From positions 1-56,726 of the IMG/VR virus record IMGVR_UViG_3300032333_000153: a stretch of 56,726 nt of DNA, one strand, 5' to 3'. Position numbers and translations under genes: made by a program. This DNA comes from a virus. Below, one piece after another: positions 24,366 through 30,192 of this stretch (positions are counted from its first letter, which is position 1; each line of letters begins with the position of its first letter). The notes below the pieces were generated by a model, which saw nothing but the letters and a program-made list of their open reading frames with translations, did no database searches and was not told the origin of the DNA.

Positions 24366-24698
24366 ATGAGAAAGAGGCGTACCTTTTTTGGAAGTAGGCC
24401 GGTCAATCCGGGCTGGGTCGAGCACCCAGAGGTCTTCGAGAGGGATGATGAGACTTGGAAAATATTCTTTAGCCTAAGCTCAGCGGATAAGGGGTACGTG
24501 AACTTCAAAATATTCGCGGACGGGCCTGTGAAGTCGAAGGCAAACTACTGGATCGGGATGAGCCGGAGGCGGTGCTTTAACACCGACCTCGTTCTGCTTC
24601 GTCACCGGGGGGATCTGTACGATTGGGCCATCGAGGAGATGAAAGGAATATTTTCAGATCACATCGGGCCGATCAATGAGGGGGAGTTTGCGCCGTGA
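24366..24698 (+). CDS. Protein of unknown function
   Basis: 110 residues from the ATG at 24366, with GGAGG 5 nt upstream. Basic N-terminus (MRKRRTFFGSRPVNPGW), then a beta-rich body (TWKIFFSLSSADKGYVNFKI, YWIGMSRRRCFN) and an acidic helix. It is AT-richer than the primase/helicase gene. It overlaps the next start by 1 nt (TGATG). No family recognised. Confidence 0.65.
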   Translation: MRKRRTFFGSRPVNPGWVEHPEVFERDDETWKIFFSLSSADKGYVNFKIFADGPVKSKANYWIGMSRRRCFNTDLVLLRHRGDLYDWAIEEMKGIFSDHIGPINEGEFAP

Positions 24699-24943
24699 TG
24701 AGCGAGAATTTGGATGATGGCGTTTGGTGCGACTTGATGAGCTGTCACGTAATGGACGTGCAGGCCGACCGCAATGGCGTGGTGGTCTTCAGCCTCGCCT
24801 ACAAAAATGTCCCGGACATGACCGGGACAATTAAGAGGGCGAAGCAGTTTGATCCGGACGTGAACGTGATCCTCGCCATGGCTCCGGGAAAGCCTCTCGT
24901 GCGCTACGTGCGCGGGATCAACGATTTCTGGAGTTACTGCTAG
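24698..24943 (+). CDS. Small protein of unknown function
   Basis: 81 residues from the ATG at 24698 (GAGGGGGAG upstream). Beta-rich (GVVVFSLAYKNVPDMTGTIK, VNVILAMAPGKPLVRYV). Its end overlaps a convergent HTH gene by 4 nt. No family recognised. Confidence 0.6.
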   Translation: MSENLDDGVWCDLMSCHVMDVQADRNGVVVFSLAYKNVPDMTGTIKRAKQFDPDVNVILAMAPGKPLVRYVRGINDFWSYC

Positions 24944-25149
24944 GCCCGCTCAATGCGCTTGGCCAGCCAGCGCAGGGACAGGGCGCCCTCGTCTAGGGCC
25001 ATGATAATCAGGGCGACGGGGCGGGGGATGTCCTGCCTGCCCCGGAGCCAGTTCTGGATGGTCTTGGTCGTCACGCCGCAGATGTGGGCCAAGTCGATCT
25101 GGAACAGGCCGTGGCGGAGAAGGGCGGTCTGAAGGTCTTGGGGGCTCAT
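24940..25149 (-). CDS. XRE-type helix-turn-helix protein
   Basis: 69 residues from the ATG at 25149 (AGGAG upstream). SPQDLQTALLRHGLFQIDLA, then HICGVTTKTIQNWLRGRQDI, is a clear XRE/YdaS helix-turn-helix; a hydrophobic helix (RPVALIIMALDEG) and SLRWLAKRIERA follow. Probably a transcription regulator of the leftward accessory genes or of the convergent primase region. Confidence 0.75.
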   Translation of the reverse strand: MSPQDLQTALLRHGLFQIDLAHICGVTTKTIQNWLRGRQDIPRPVALIIMALDEGALSLRWLAKRIERA

Positions 25150-25211
25150 GCGTAGTCTCCTCATGAAATGGCCGCCAGAGGCCCCAGAAAGGTCGCTGGC
25201 GGCCTTGGTGG

Positions 25212-25436
25212 TCAAGTGGGTAGTCGGTTGTATATCCCGTCTATCCAGCAGCACGCGGTCTCCTTGAGCGCCTCCGGCAGGGTGCCGGGGGAGCGGGAGA
25301 TGACCGCAAGCTCGAAGCTGTAGTGCTGGCCATCGTCGGGGTGGTAGACGTCCACGTCGGCGCGCTCGTCGCCCATCGTGTAGCGGACGTGATAGCTGTA
25401 GTCGCGGTGGTAGCCGGAGATATGGAGTTTGGTCAT
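25212..25436 (-). CDS. Small protein of unknown function
   Basis: 74 residues, starting 3 nt after the upstream gene. Tyr/His-rich beta sequence (SGYHRDYSYHVRYTMGDERA) ending in a Cys-containing helix (ETACCWIDGIYNRL). No family recognised. Confidence 0.6.
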   Translation of the reverse strand: MTKLHISGYHRDYSYHVRYTMGDERADVDVYHPDDGQHYSFELAVISRSPGTLPEALKETACCWIDGIYNRLPT

Positions 25437-25439
25437 CGC

Positions 25440-25646
25440 TCAAGCCCTGACGATGTAAGAACCGCCGTCAAGTTCGTAAACTGTGCCGGGATCTAGTTGG
25501 GCCAGAAGATCCTCGACAGCGGCCTCTGGGGTGTTTCCGTAGCCAACAGGATCCGTCCATTCGCCGCCGTACTCCGAGGTGACGGCGACCCAGTCGAGGC
25601 CGGATGTGGCAGCGAAGCCGAGATAGGGGTGGGTTTCAATACGCAT
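25440..25646 (-). CDS. Small protein of unknown function
   Basis: 68 residues from the ATG at 25646; GGAG from the upstream ATGGAG serves as its ribosome site, the same arrangement as in the 25977, 26346 and 27181 genes. Beta-rich with ETHPYLGFAATSGLDWVAVT and AAVEDLLAQLDPG. It resembles small proteins encoded in phage accessory blocks but no name applies. Confidence 0.6.
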   Translation of the reverse strand: MRIETHPYLGFAATSGLDWVAVTSEYGGEWTDPVGYGNTPEAAVEDLLAQLDPGTVYELDGGSYIVRA

Positions 25647-25667
25647 ATCGATCTCCATTGGGTTGAG

Positions 25668-25689
25668 GGGCGGGGCTGGAACCCCGCCC
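25668..25689 (-). terminator. GC-rich hairpin downstream of the coiled-coil gene
   Basis: GGGCGGGG, 6-nt loop, CCCCGCCC: perfect 8-bp stem, 6 nt past the stop of the minus-strand gene ending at 25696. There is no T-run; a weak terminator or transcript stabiliser. Confidence 0.5.
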
Positions 25690-25695
25690 GATAGA

Positions 25696-25977
25696 TCAGA
25701 CCATGGCCTTGATGTTGACCTTCGGCTTGTCGCGGAGCGTGGTGATGAGCGTCACCTTGGTGCAGGCGGCGACCTGCTCGGCGGTCAGAAGCTCCTTGAC
25801 GGCCTTGGTGTCGAGCGTGGAGCGCTCGGAGAGGCTCACGACGACGGTGGCGTAGTCGCCCTCGATCACCTCAAGGCCGGTGGCCTTGATCTCGGCCTTT
25901 ACGGCCTCGAACTCTTTGGTGAGGGCGTCGATTTCCTGCTTGAGGATGGTGAAGCGGTCGGCGAGGTAAGCGGTCAT
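25696..25977 (-). CDS. Coiled-coil protein under promoter module A
   Basis: 93 residues from the ATG at 25977 with GGAG upstream in ATGGAGCCCAAT. Residues 1-45 form a coiled coil (DRFTILKQEIDALTKEFEAV), then a beta part (EGDYATVVVSLSERSTLDTK) and VAACTKVTLITTLRDKPK. The second half resembles a domain seen in phage proteins adjacent to host-nuclease inhibitors, but I cannot name it. It is transcribed from promoter module A. Confidence 0.65.
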   Translation of the reverse strand: MTAYLADRFTILKQEIDALTKEFEAVKAEIKATGLEVIEGDYATVVVSLSERSTLDTKAVKELLTAEQVAACTKVTLITTLRDKPKVNIKAMV

Positions 25978-26015
25978 ATTGGGCTCCATTGGTTTGTGTC
26001 GGTGTTGACGCTCAG

Positions 26016-26045
26016 ACTATACGCGAAATCTTTTCGTGTGGTCAA
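26016..26045 (-). promoter_or_regulatory. Promoter-operator module A
   Basis: Minus strand: TTGACC, 18-nt spacer, TATAGT. The spacer holds CGAAA-AGA-TTTCG. Its -35 hexamer contains the TGA stop of the upstream 43-residue gene. Drives the gene at 25977. Confidence 0.8.
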
Positions 26046-26173
26046 GCGTTCTTTTCGGGGATCCTCATGAGATCCTTGTAGTGGGCGAGCAGGCGCGGAG
26101 AGGCGTAGCGGGCGTCATCGCGGCATATGCCTTGGCGGCGCAGCAGGCGGTAGATCTTTTGAACTTTGGTCAT
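26042..26173 (-). CDS. 43-residue basic protein
   Basis: MTKVQKIYRLLRRQGICRDD, then ARYASPRLLAHYKDLM and a short tail. GAGG lies 6 nt before the ATG, 8 nt after the upstream stop. Two basic helices suggest nucleic-acid binding. Its stop codon is part of promoter module A. Confidence 0.55.
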   Translation of the reverse strand: MTKVQKIYRLLRRQGICRDDARYASPRLLAHYKDLMRIPEKNA

Positions 26174-26181
26174 GGCGAGCC

Positions 26182-26346
26182 TCAGAAGTTGTAGGGCTTG
26201 ATGTTGCGTGCCTTGCAGACGGCGCGGGCCGCGCGCTTGTTGGCGACGAAGACGCGCTCGCCGTTCTGGTATTCTTCGCCGTTGCAGGGGCGAGCGACGA
26301 TGGTGAGCTTGTAGCCGGTGCTGGTCTTGTGGAGGTAGGCGATCAT
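26182..26346 (-). CDS. 54-residue protein under promoter module B (internal start)
   Basis: Begins at the ATG at 26346, with GGAG from ATGGAGCACACA upstream, 34 nt downstream of the -10 of module B. Sequence MIAYLHKTSTGYKLTIVARP, then ANKRAARAVCKARNIKPYNF: a beta hairpin and a basic helix. Same frame as the sigma-like gene, so it can be made alone from its own promoter or as the tail of the fusion. Confidence 0.65.
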   Translation of the reverse strand: MIAYLHKTSTGYKLTIVARPCNGEEYQNGERVFVANKRAARAVCKARNIKPYNF

Positions 26347-26664
26347 TGTGTGCTCCATTGGTGTGTGTTCAACGGATTCACTATAGGCGAAATCTTTTCG
26401 CCCTGTCAACAGGGGCTCGCCACAAAGAGTGCTGTTGTATCGCGTGATGCGTTCGGCCTTGTAGTAGATTTGTCGGGTGCGCTCGCGAGACAGGCCGATC
26501 CGTCGCCCAATCTCGGCGAGCGTAGCCCCGGAGCGGCGGGCCGCCAGCACGTATCGATGGCGCAAGCGGGAAACTTCCCCTCTCGCCCAGTGCGGATCGT
26601 GGCCGCGAGCTAATAGGCGGGCATAGTAACGACCAAGCGTGTTTTTAAACTCAAAACGAGACAT
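26182..26664 (-). CDS. Sigma-70 region 4-like protein, read through in frame into the next gene
   Basis: 160 residues from the ATG at 26664. Residues 30-75 match the sigma region 4 helix-turn-helix: LRHRYVLAARRSGATLAEIG then RRIGLSRERTRQIYYKAERI; GLSRERTRQI is the hallmark of region 4.2. There is no stop before the downstream 54-residue gene, so residues about 85-106 are encoded by promoter module B, and the last 54 are identical to the short gene. It lacks sigma region 2, so it may redirect host RNA polymerase or act as a repressor/activator. Whether the full fusion is made is uncertain. Confidence 0.7.
   Translation of the reverse strand: MSRFEFKNTLGRYYARLLARGHDPHWARGEVSRLRHRYVLAARRSGATLAEIGRRIGLSRERTRQIYYKAERITRYNSTLCGEPLLTGRKDFAYSESVEHTPMEHTMIAYLHKTSTGYKLTIVARPCNGEEYQNGERVFVANKRAARAVCKARNIKPYNF
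26380..26409 (-). promoter_or_regulatory. Promoter-operator module B
   Basis: Minus strand: TTGACA, 18-nt spacer, TATAGT. The spacer holds GGCGAAA-AGA-TTTCGCC, a perfect 7-bp inverted repeat. It lies inside the open frame of the sigma-like gene. Confidence 0.85.
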
Positions 26665-26700
26665 GCCATACTTCTCCGTGTTTATGTGCTTGGATGGTGG
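26651..26700. repeat. 50-bp repeat, copy 1 (pair with 27804-27853)
   Basis: 41 of 50 bases match the segment at 27804-27853. Both copies span the start of a gene beginning Met-Ser-Arg-Phe-Glu on the minus strand. In this copy the other frame still reads QAHKHGEVWHVSF-stop, the end of a gene that is intact only at the second copy, so this looks like a remnant. Confidence 0.65.
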
Positions 26701-26704
26701 GGGC

Positions 26705-27181
26705 TTACCGCTTGCGCGGCTTGCCCGTCTTCGTGAGGGTCGCCTGATAGTCGAGGGCCTGTTGCATTTGCGCAGCCTTCTGTTCCGCGTTGAATCCCTT
26801 GCGAACGGGGGTGTTGGGAGGGGCGATCAGGCCACCGCGCTCTGTGGTGACTTCGAGATAATCCAGAACCTCCCACGCGCCCGTCGTCTTGTTCATCGAC
26901 TTGACGCTGTGATTGGGCTTGATTTCGGTGACGCGGTAGAACTTCCCCGTGCTGTCATTCAACATAAAGTCTCCAACCTGAAGCTGGTCGAGGCGGACTT
27001 TGCGCAGAGCAGAAAGGAAAGCGGCGGCGGCAGCGCCCCGCTTGGTGTAAGCGATACCCTTGCCGTTGCAGCCATAGCAGCGGTCGCCGTCGATCTGGTT
27101 GTAAGAGTAACGACCAGAGCCGCCGCAGCGGGTGCAGGTCTGGGTCTCAAGGGCGGTCGGGGCGGTGCAGGTGATTGTCAT
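26705..27181 (-). CDS. DnaJ-type zinc-finger protein
   Basis: 158 residues from the ATG at 27181 with GGAG in ATGGAGTTAGAC upstream. CTRCGGSGRYSYNQ and CYGCNGKG form a CxxCxGxG pair as in the DnaJ zinc region. A beta-rich middle part (LQVGDFMLNDSTGKFYRVTE) and a helical basic tail follow. Proteins of this type recur in phage accessory regions; binding to nucleic acid or protein is possible. Transcribed from promoter module C. Confidence 0.7.
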   Translation of the reverse strand: MTITCTAPTALETQTCTRCGGSGRYSYNQIDGDRCYGCNGKGIAYTKRGAAAAAFLSALRKVRLDQLQVGDFMLNDSTGKFYRVTEIKPNHSVKSMNKTTGAWEVLDYLEVTTERGGLIAPPNTPVRKGFNAEQKAAQMQQALDYQATLTKTGKPRKR

Positions 27182-27214
27182 GTCTAACTCCATCAGTGTG
27201 TATTCGATGGAGTG

Positions 27215-27244
27215 ACTATAGGCGAAAAGATTTCGCCTTGTCAA
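27215..27244 (-). promoter_or_regulatory. Promoter-operator module C
   Basis: Minus strand: TTGACA, 18-nt spacer, TATAGT. The spacer holds GGCGAAA-TCT-TTTCGCC, a perfect 7-bp inverted repeat with the central trinucleotide inverted relative to modules A, B and D. Drives the DnaJ-type zinc-finger gene. Confidence 0.85.
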
Positions 27245-27284
27245 GCGGGGTCACGTTGCTTTTATTCGCCACGGCCTTCTGTGA

Positions 27285-27509
27285 TTAGCTGCGTCGTATG
27301 AGATCAATGACCTCTTGGATCTCGGGTCCGACTGACGTGACATAGTTCATACGTTCGTCGCGTATCGCGAACTCCAAGAAGCCAACAACAATCGCCAGCG
27401 CTTTATCGCGATCCTTGGGCAGTGACACCATGCACGGTACGATGCGCTTTTCGCTGGAGTTGTCCAAGTGACGCTCGTACTGCATCTTCGCCACCTTGCG
27501 TGCGTCCAT
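27285..27509 (-). CDS. Small protein of unknown function
   Basis: 74 residues, CAGGAG upstream of the ATG. A basic start (MDARKVAKMQYERHLDNS) then a hydrophobic helix (DKALAIVVGFLEFAIRDERM) and an acidic end. No family recognised. It lies between module C and a zinc-ribbon gene. Confidence 0.6.
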   Translation of the reverse strand: MDARKVAKMQYERHLDNSSEKRIVPCMVSLPKDRDKALAIVVGFLEFAIRDERMNYVTSVGPEIQEVIDLIRRS

Positions 27510-27565
27510 GCTTGTCTCCTGTAGTTACCAATCGTAGGTAAACGGCTCATCGACGGAATTACCCG

Positions 27566-27817
27566 TCAACGACCGTTGCACCAGAAAGTTTCAGAATATT
27601 CGCGCGGCCAGCGGTGGCTGTTGTCGGCGGAGCAGTGGGGGCAGGTGATGGATCCTCGCCACGTCTCGACGTGCTCAACCAAGTCGCCCCGGTTGTAGTG
27701 CCAGTCAACGAAGCGCCACTTGCATTCAAACGCGATTGGGGAGGCGGCTGGCTTGCCGCACTCCCCGCAGATGTAGCTGACTGTGGTTTTGTCTGTGTAC
27801 CGTTCAAAACGGGACAT
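27566..27817 (-). CDS. Zinc-ribbon protein
   Basis: 83 residues from the ATG at 27817 (GGAGAGG upstream). SYICGECGKPAASPI and ITCPHCSADN supply two CxxC pairs for a zinc site, separated by WRFVDWHYNRGDLVEHVETW. It starts Met-Ser-Arg-Phe-Glu like the sigma-like gene because the DNA around both starts is duplicated. Function unknown. Confidence 0.65.
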   Translation of the reverse strand: MSRFERYTDKTTVSYICGECGKPAASPIAFECKWRFVDWHYNRGDLVEHVETWRGSITCPHCSADNSHRWPREYSETFWCNGR

Positions 27818-27853
27818 GCCAGACCTCTCCGCGCTCATGCGCTTGGAGGGCGG
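27804..27853. repeat. 50-bp repeat, copy 2 (pair with 26651-26700)
   Basis: 41 of 50 bases match copy 1. Here both the upstream gene end (QAHERGEVWHVPF) and the downstream gene start are intact, so this is probably the parent copy. Confidence 0.65.
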
Positions 27854-27953
27854 AGGCAAGCTCCAGCCGCAAGTGGGCGGCGGGCTCGTCCTGCCACTCG
27901 GCCTCCGCGATACGCTCGCGGAGGGCCTTGATGTGAGCGGTGAGGAGGATCAC
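27804..27953 (-). CDS. 49-residue helical protein
   Basis: Starts at a GTG that overlaps the upstream TGA (GTGA). A single long amphipathic helix (LTAHIKALRERIAEAEWQDE, HLRLELASALQAHERGEVW). Ends 13 nt inside the next gene. A copy of its last 13 residues survives in front of the sigma-like gene. Confidence 0.6.
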   Translation of the reverse strand: MILLTAHIKALRERIAEAEWQDEPAAHLRLELASALQAHERGEVWHVPF

Positions 27954-28240
27954 CACTGCGCGTGCTCGACGCACTCGTCGAGGATCAAGTCGCAGAAGTT
28001 CTTGTCGGCGATCACGACTGTGGTGACGGCCTCGAAGATCGGGTGACCGAGGCGGTAGACCTGCGTCACGTTCTTGGCGTTGGTGGCGGTGACGCTGTGG
28101 ATGTACCAGTCGTTGTCTTCGACTTCGATCTGGAGTTCGCCATTGAACATCACGCCGGCGAGGACGGCGTCGAGGCAAAGCTCCTCAACGGGGTAGACGC
28201 AGGCGGCGAGTTCACGGTCGGCGGTGTCGGGGTTGAACAT
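27950..28240 (-). CDS. Protein of unknown function under promoter module D
   Basis: 96 residues, AGGAG upstream of the ATG. Acidic, mixed alpha/beta (ELCLDAVLAGVMFNGELQIE, YRLGHPIFEAVTTVVIADKN). Three cysteines. First gene of a three-gene leftward unit with overlapping stops and starts. No family recognised. Confidence 0.65.
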   Translation of the reverse strand: MFNPDTADRELAACVYPVEELCLDAVLAGVMFNGELQIEVEDNDWYIHSVTATNAKNVTQVYRLGHPIFEAVTTVVIADKNFCDLILDECVEHAQW

Positions 28241-28279
28241 CTGTAATCTCCTAAGTTGGTGTGTCGCTGTGACAGGATC

Positions 28280-28308
28280 TTTATAGGCGAAATCTTTTCG
28301 GGTGTCAA
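28280..28308 (-). promoter_or_regulatory. Promoter-operator module D
   Basis: Minus strand: TTGACA, 17-nt spacer, TATAAA. The spacer holds CCGAAA-AGA-TTTCGCC. Drives the leftward unit beginning at 28240. Only 12 nt separate it from the GACAATTTGTC operator at 28321. Confidence 0.85.
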
Positions 28309-28320
28309 CAAGACCGAGAG

Positions 28321-28331
28321 GACAATTTGTC
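28321..28331. promoter_or_regulatory. Operator GACAATTTGTC, copy 2
   Basis: Identical to the 11-mer at 14198-14208. It overlaps the -35 of the rightward promoter of the GapR-like gene and lies next to the leftward module D, so one protein could affect both. Confidence 0.65.
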
Positions 28332-28355
28332 TTTTTTTTCGGAAGGTGCTAGGCT
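28327..28355 (+). promoter_or_regulatory. Rightward promoter of the GapR-like gene
   Basis: TTGTCT, 17-nt spacer with a T-run, then TAGGCT preceded by TGC (extended -10). The -35 overlaps the GACAATTTGTC operator. A ribosome site GGGAGAGGG follows before the ATG at 28386. Confidence 0.55.
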
Positions 28356-28385
28356 CTGAGGGTAAGGTTAGATTGGGAGAGGGTT

Positions 28386-28667
28386 ATGGCAGGCGAAAAC
28401 AATCAGTTAGCATCAATCGTGGAGCGTATCGAGAAGCTCGAGGACGAGAAGGCCATGCTGGCCGAGGACATCAAGGAGGTCTACGCCGAGGCCAAGGGCA
28501 ACGGGTTCGACCCCAAGATCCTCCGCAAGATCGTGGCCATGCGCAAGCAGGACGCGGACAAGCGGCGCGCGGAGCAGGCCGTGCTGGCGGTCTACATGAC
28601 GGAGCTGGGCATGCTCGCCGACACTCCGCTCGGGCAGGCGGCAATCGAGCGGGCGAGGGGCAAGTGA
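28386..28667 (+). CDS. gapR-like: GapR-like nucleoid-associated protein (DUF2312)
   Basis: 93 residues, close to the usual length of GapR. The pattern NQLASIVERIEKLEDEKAM, EDIKEVYAEAKGNGFDPKIL, RKIVAMRKQD and a C-terminal helix matches DUF2312 well. In Caulobacter GapR binds overtwisted DNA ahead of replication and transcription and helps topoisomerases. A phage copy may support its own replication or upset host chromosome organisation. It is the first rightward gene after the operator region and overlaps the next gene by 1 nt (TGATG). Confidence 0.9.
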   Translation: MAGENNQLASIVERIEKLEDEKAMLAEDIKEVYAEAKGNGFDPKILRKIVAMRKQDADKRRAEQAVLAVYMTELGMLADTPLGQAAIERARGK

Positions 28668-28885
28668 TGCTGTTCTGGATTTCTGTGGTCGTGGTGGCCT
28701 ACGTTCTGATCGGGTTTGTGTTCGCGGTCGGCGTCTACATCCAAGAGGATGGCGACCGGAACGACAGCGAGGTCACATTCGACACGTTCATGTGGCCCAT
28801 GGTGCTGGCCGCTGTCGTGGCCCTGCTCATCGCGAGGGGCGCACGCAAGATCGGCAACTGGATCATCAAGAAGAAGGGAGCGTAA
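28667..28885 (+). CDS. Two-span membrane protein
   Basis: 72 residues from the ATG that overlaps the GapR-like stop. Hydrophobic segments at 4-25 (WISVVVVAYVLIGFVFAVGV) and 44-58 (WPMVLAAVVALLIARG), an acidic loop (QEDGDRNDSE) between them and a basic C-terminus (NWIIKKKGA). Its size would suit a holin, but it is far from the lysis genes; an inner-membrane accessory protein is also possible. Confidence 0.7.
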   Translation: MLFWISVVVVAYVLIGFVFAVGVYIQEDGDRNDSEVTFDTFMWPMVLAAVVALLIARGARKIGNWIIKKKGA

Positions 28886-28887
28886 GC

Positions 28888-29472
28888 GTGGCAAAATCGG
28901 GGCGGCCTTTGACATGCAGTGTCGTGCAAAATGTCGAAATATACGCACTGTGTGAACCGGGCACCGATATCGTTCGGTACATCGGAAAGGCAAAGTGCGC
29001 TCAAAAAAGGTTGATGACGCACATACGGGAAAGCCGACGGAGAAGCCGCCCCGTCAATTTATGGGTAAGGAAAGTTTGCGCATCAGGAAACGTGCCTTCG
29101 GTGGTTATCTTGAGGGTTGTTCCTGTTGAGGTGTGGGAAGATGAAGAAAGAAAAATCATAGCTGAGTATCGGCAAAAATATTCAAACCTGCTTAACGTCG
29201 CGGATGGCGGATCTATGCCTAAGTCAGATCCTAAAAAGTCATCCGTTCGGATAAAGCTCGTTGTTGAGCAGCGTCACAAGAGCATTATGAGGGTCTATCG
29301 CATCATTGAGTACTACGTGAGTATGTCTCGCAGGCTTTTCCCTCACAGAACTGAGCGCTATCTCGCTGTCAAAGAAACGTGGAGGGCTGCGGTAATGGTT
29401 GCTCGAGCGAATGGAAAGATGGATATTCTTGAGCAAAAAGCAGGAGGCTTCCTTGCCGCCCACTCCCGCTAA
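28888..29472 (+). CDS. GIY-YIG nuclease, probable homing endonuclease
   Basis: 194 residues from the GTG at 28888. GIY-YIG motifs: VEIYALCEPGT (first), VRYIGKAKCAQKRLMTHI (second, with the conserved Arg), a Glu in EVWEDEERKIIAEYR, and LLNVADGG (Asn). The C-terminal 85 residues are basic and may bind DNA. The gene is AT-richer than its neighbours and sits as an insert between the membrane-protein gene and the terminase small subunit, whose start it overlaps by 20 nt. Confidence 0.8.
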   Translation: MAKSGRPLTCSVVQNVEIYALCEPGTDIVRYIGKAKCAQKRLMTHIRESRRRSRPVNLWVRKVCASGNVPSVVILRVVPVEVWEDEERKIIAEYRQKYSNLLNVADGGSMPKSDPKKSSVRIKLVVEQRHKSIMRVYRIIEYYVSMSRRLFPHRTERYLAVKETWRAAVMVARANGKMDILEQKAGGFLAAHSR

Positions 29473-29941
29473 AAAGGGGCGTCCCCCAATTCGCCCTAAC
29501 CCACTTGATCCGGGTATTGTTGATCGGATCTGCGAAGGGCTTGTTGCCGGCGAGACCATCACAAAGGTCTGTGAACCGGAGGACATGCCGCACTTCACCA
29601 TGGTCTATCGGGCCATGGCGAAAGACGAAGATTTCGCTAACGCTATCGCAAAGGCTCGCGCGGCGCAGCAGGAGGCCGAAATCGACAAGATGATCGACAT
29701 CGCTGATTCGGCGACCGCCGAGAACGTGAATGTCGCGAAGCTGCGGATATGGGCTCGCCAATGGCGGGCAATGAAGCTCTCGCCTAAAAAGTACGGCGAG
29801 AAGGTGCATGCGGAAGTCACCGGCGCGAACGGCGGCCCGATCCAAACTCAGGCAACGGTTGTGGACGCGACCCAGTTAGAGCCAGCGCAGCGCGAGGCGC
29901 TGAAGCTGGCCCTGCTGGCGGCAAAGGAGAAAAAGGGATGA
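29453..29941 (+). CDS. terS: Terminase small subunit (Sf6-like)
   Basis: 162 residues from the TTG at 29453, chosen because AGGAGG lies 5 nt upstream; a TTG at 29399 has no such site. After KKGRPPIRPNPLDPG come the helices of a DNA-binding domain (VDRICEGLVAGETITKVCEP, HFTMVYRAMAKDEDF) and an oligomerisation helix (KARAAQQEAEIDKMIDIADS) followed by LRIWARQWRAMKLSPKKYGE, typical of the Sf6 gp1-type small terminases. It would recognise the packaging site and feed DNA to the large subunit. The AGGAGG lies within the nuclease gene. Confidence 0.82.
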   Translation: MPPTPAKKGRPPIRPNPLDPGIVDRICEGLVAGETITKVCEPEDMPHFTMVYRAMAKDEDFANAIAKARAAQQEAEIDKMIDIADSATAENVNVAKLRIWARQWRAMKLSPKKYGEKVHAEVTGANGGPIQTQATVVDATQLEPAQREALKLALLAAKEKKG

Positions 29942-30192
29942 ACCAGTCAGAATTGAATGATGCCTTTAACGAAGCCATCAATGAAATGAAAGCAGACCCC
30001 AAGGAGTTCGTGATTACGTATGTGGCGGCGATGGTCTCCCTGCTTTACATGCGGGGAGCCATGATGGCGATCATTGATAATCCAAAGCACGCGGGACAGT
30101 TGGCTGAGTACGCGCTGGAGGGCATCGAGGAGTTCTCGCCCGACGAGATCGCCAAGTCGCTCGGGATGGCTGCGGAGGGGGCGCTGAACTGA
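29938..30192 (+). CDS. Small protein of unknown function in the packaging operon
   Basis: 84 residues, ATG overlapping the small-terminase stop by 4 nt. A hydrophobic helix (FVITYVAAMVSLLYMRGAMM) is flanked by acidic helices, so it may be a membrane-associated or helical-bundle protein. Its stop overlaps the next ATG (TGATG). No family recognised. Confidence 0.6.
   Translation: MNQSELNDAFNEAINEMKADPKEFVITYVAAMVSLLYMRGAMMAIIDNPKHAGQLAEYALEGIEEFSPDEIAKSLGMAAEGALN

Noticed and set aside
27559-27807. Alternative minus-strand frame over the zinc-ribbon gene
   Set aside because: It lacks the CxxC pairs and a ribosome site, while the overlapping frame from 27817 has both.
28256-28666. N-terminal extension of the two-span membrane protein through the GapR-like gene
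   Set aside because: It is out of frame with GapR and shows low-complexity Gly/Arg sequence; the ATG at 28667 overlapping the GapR stop is the natural start.
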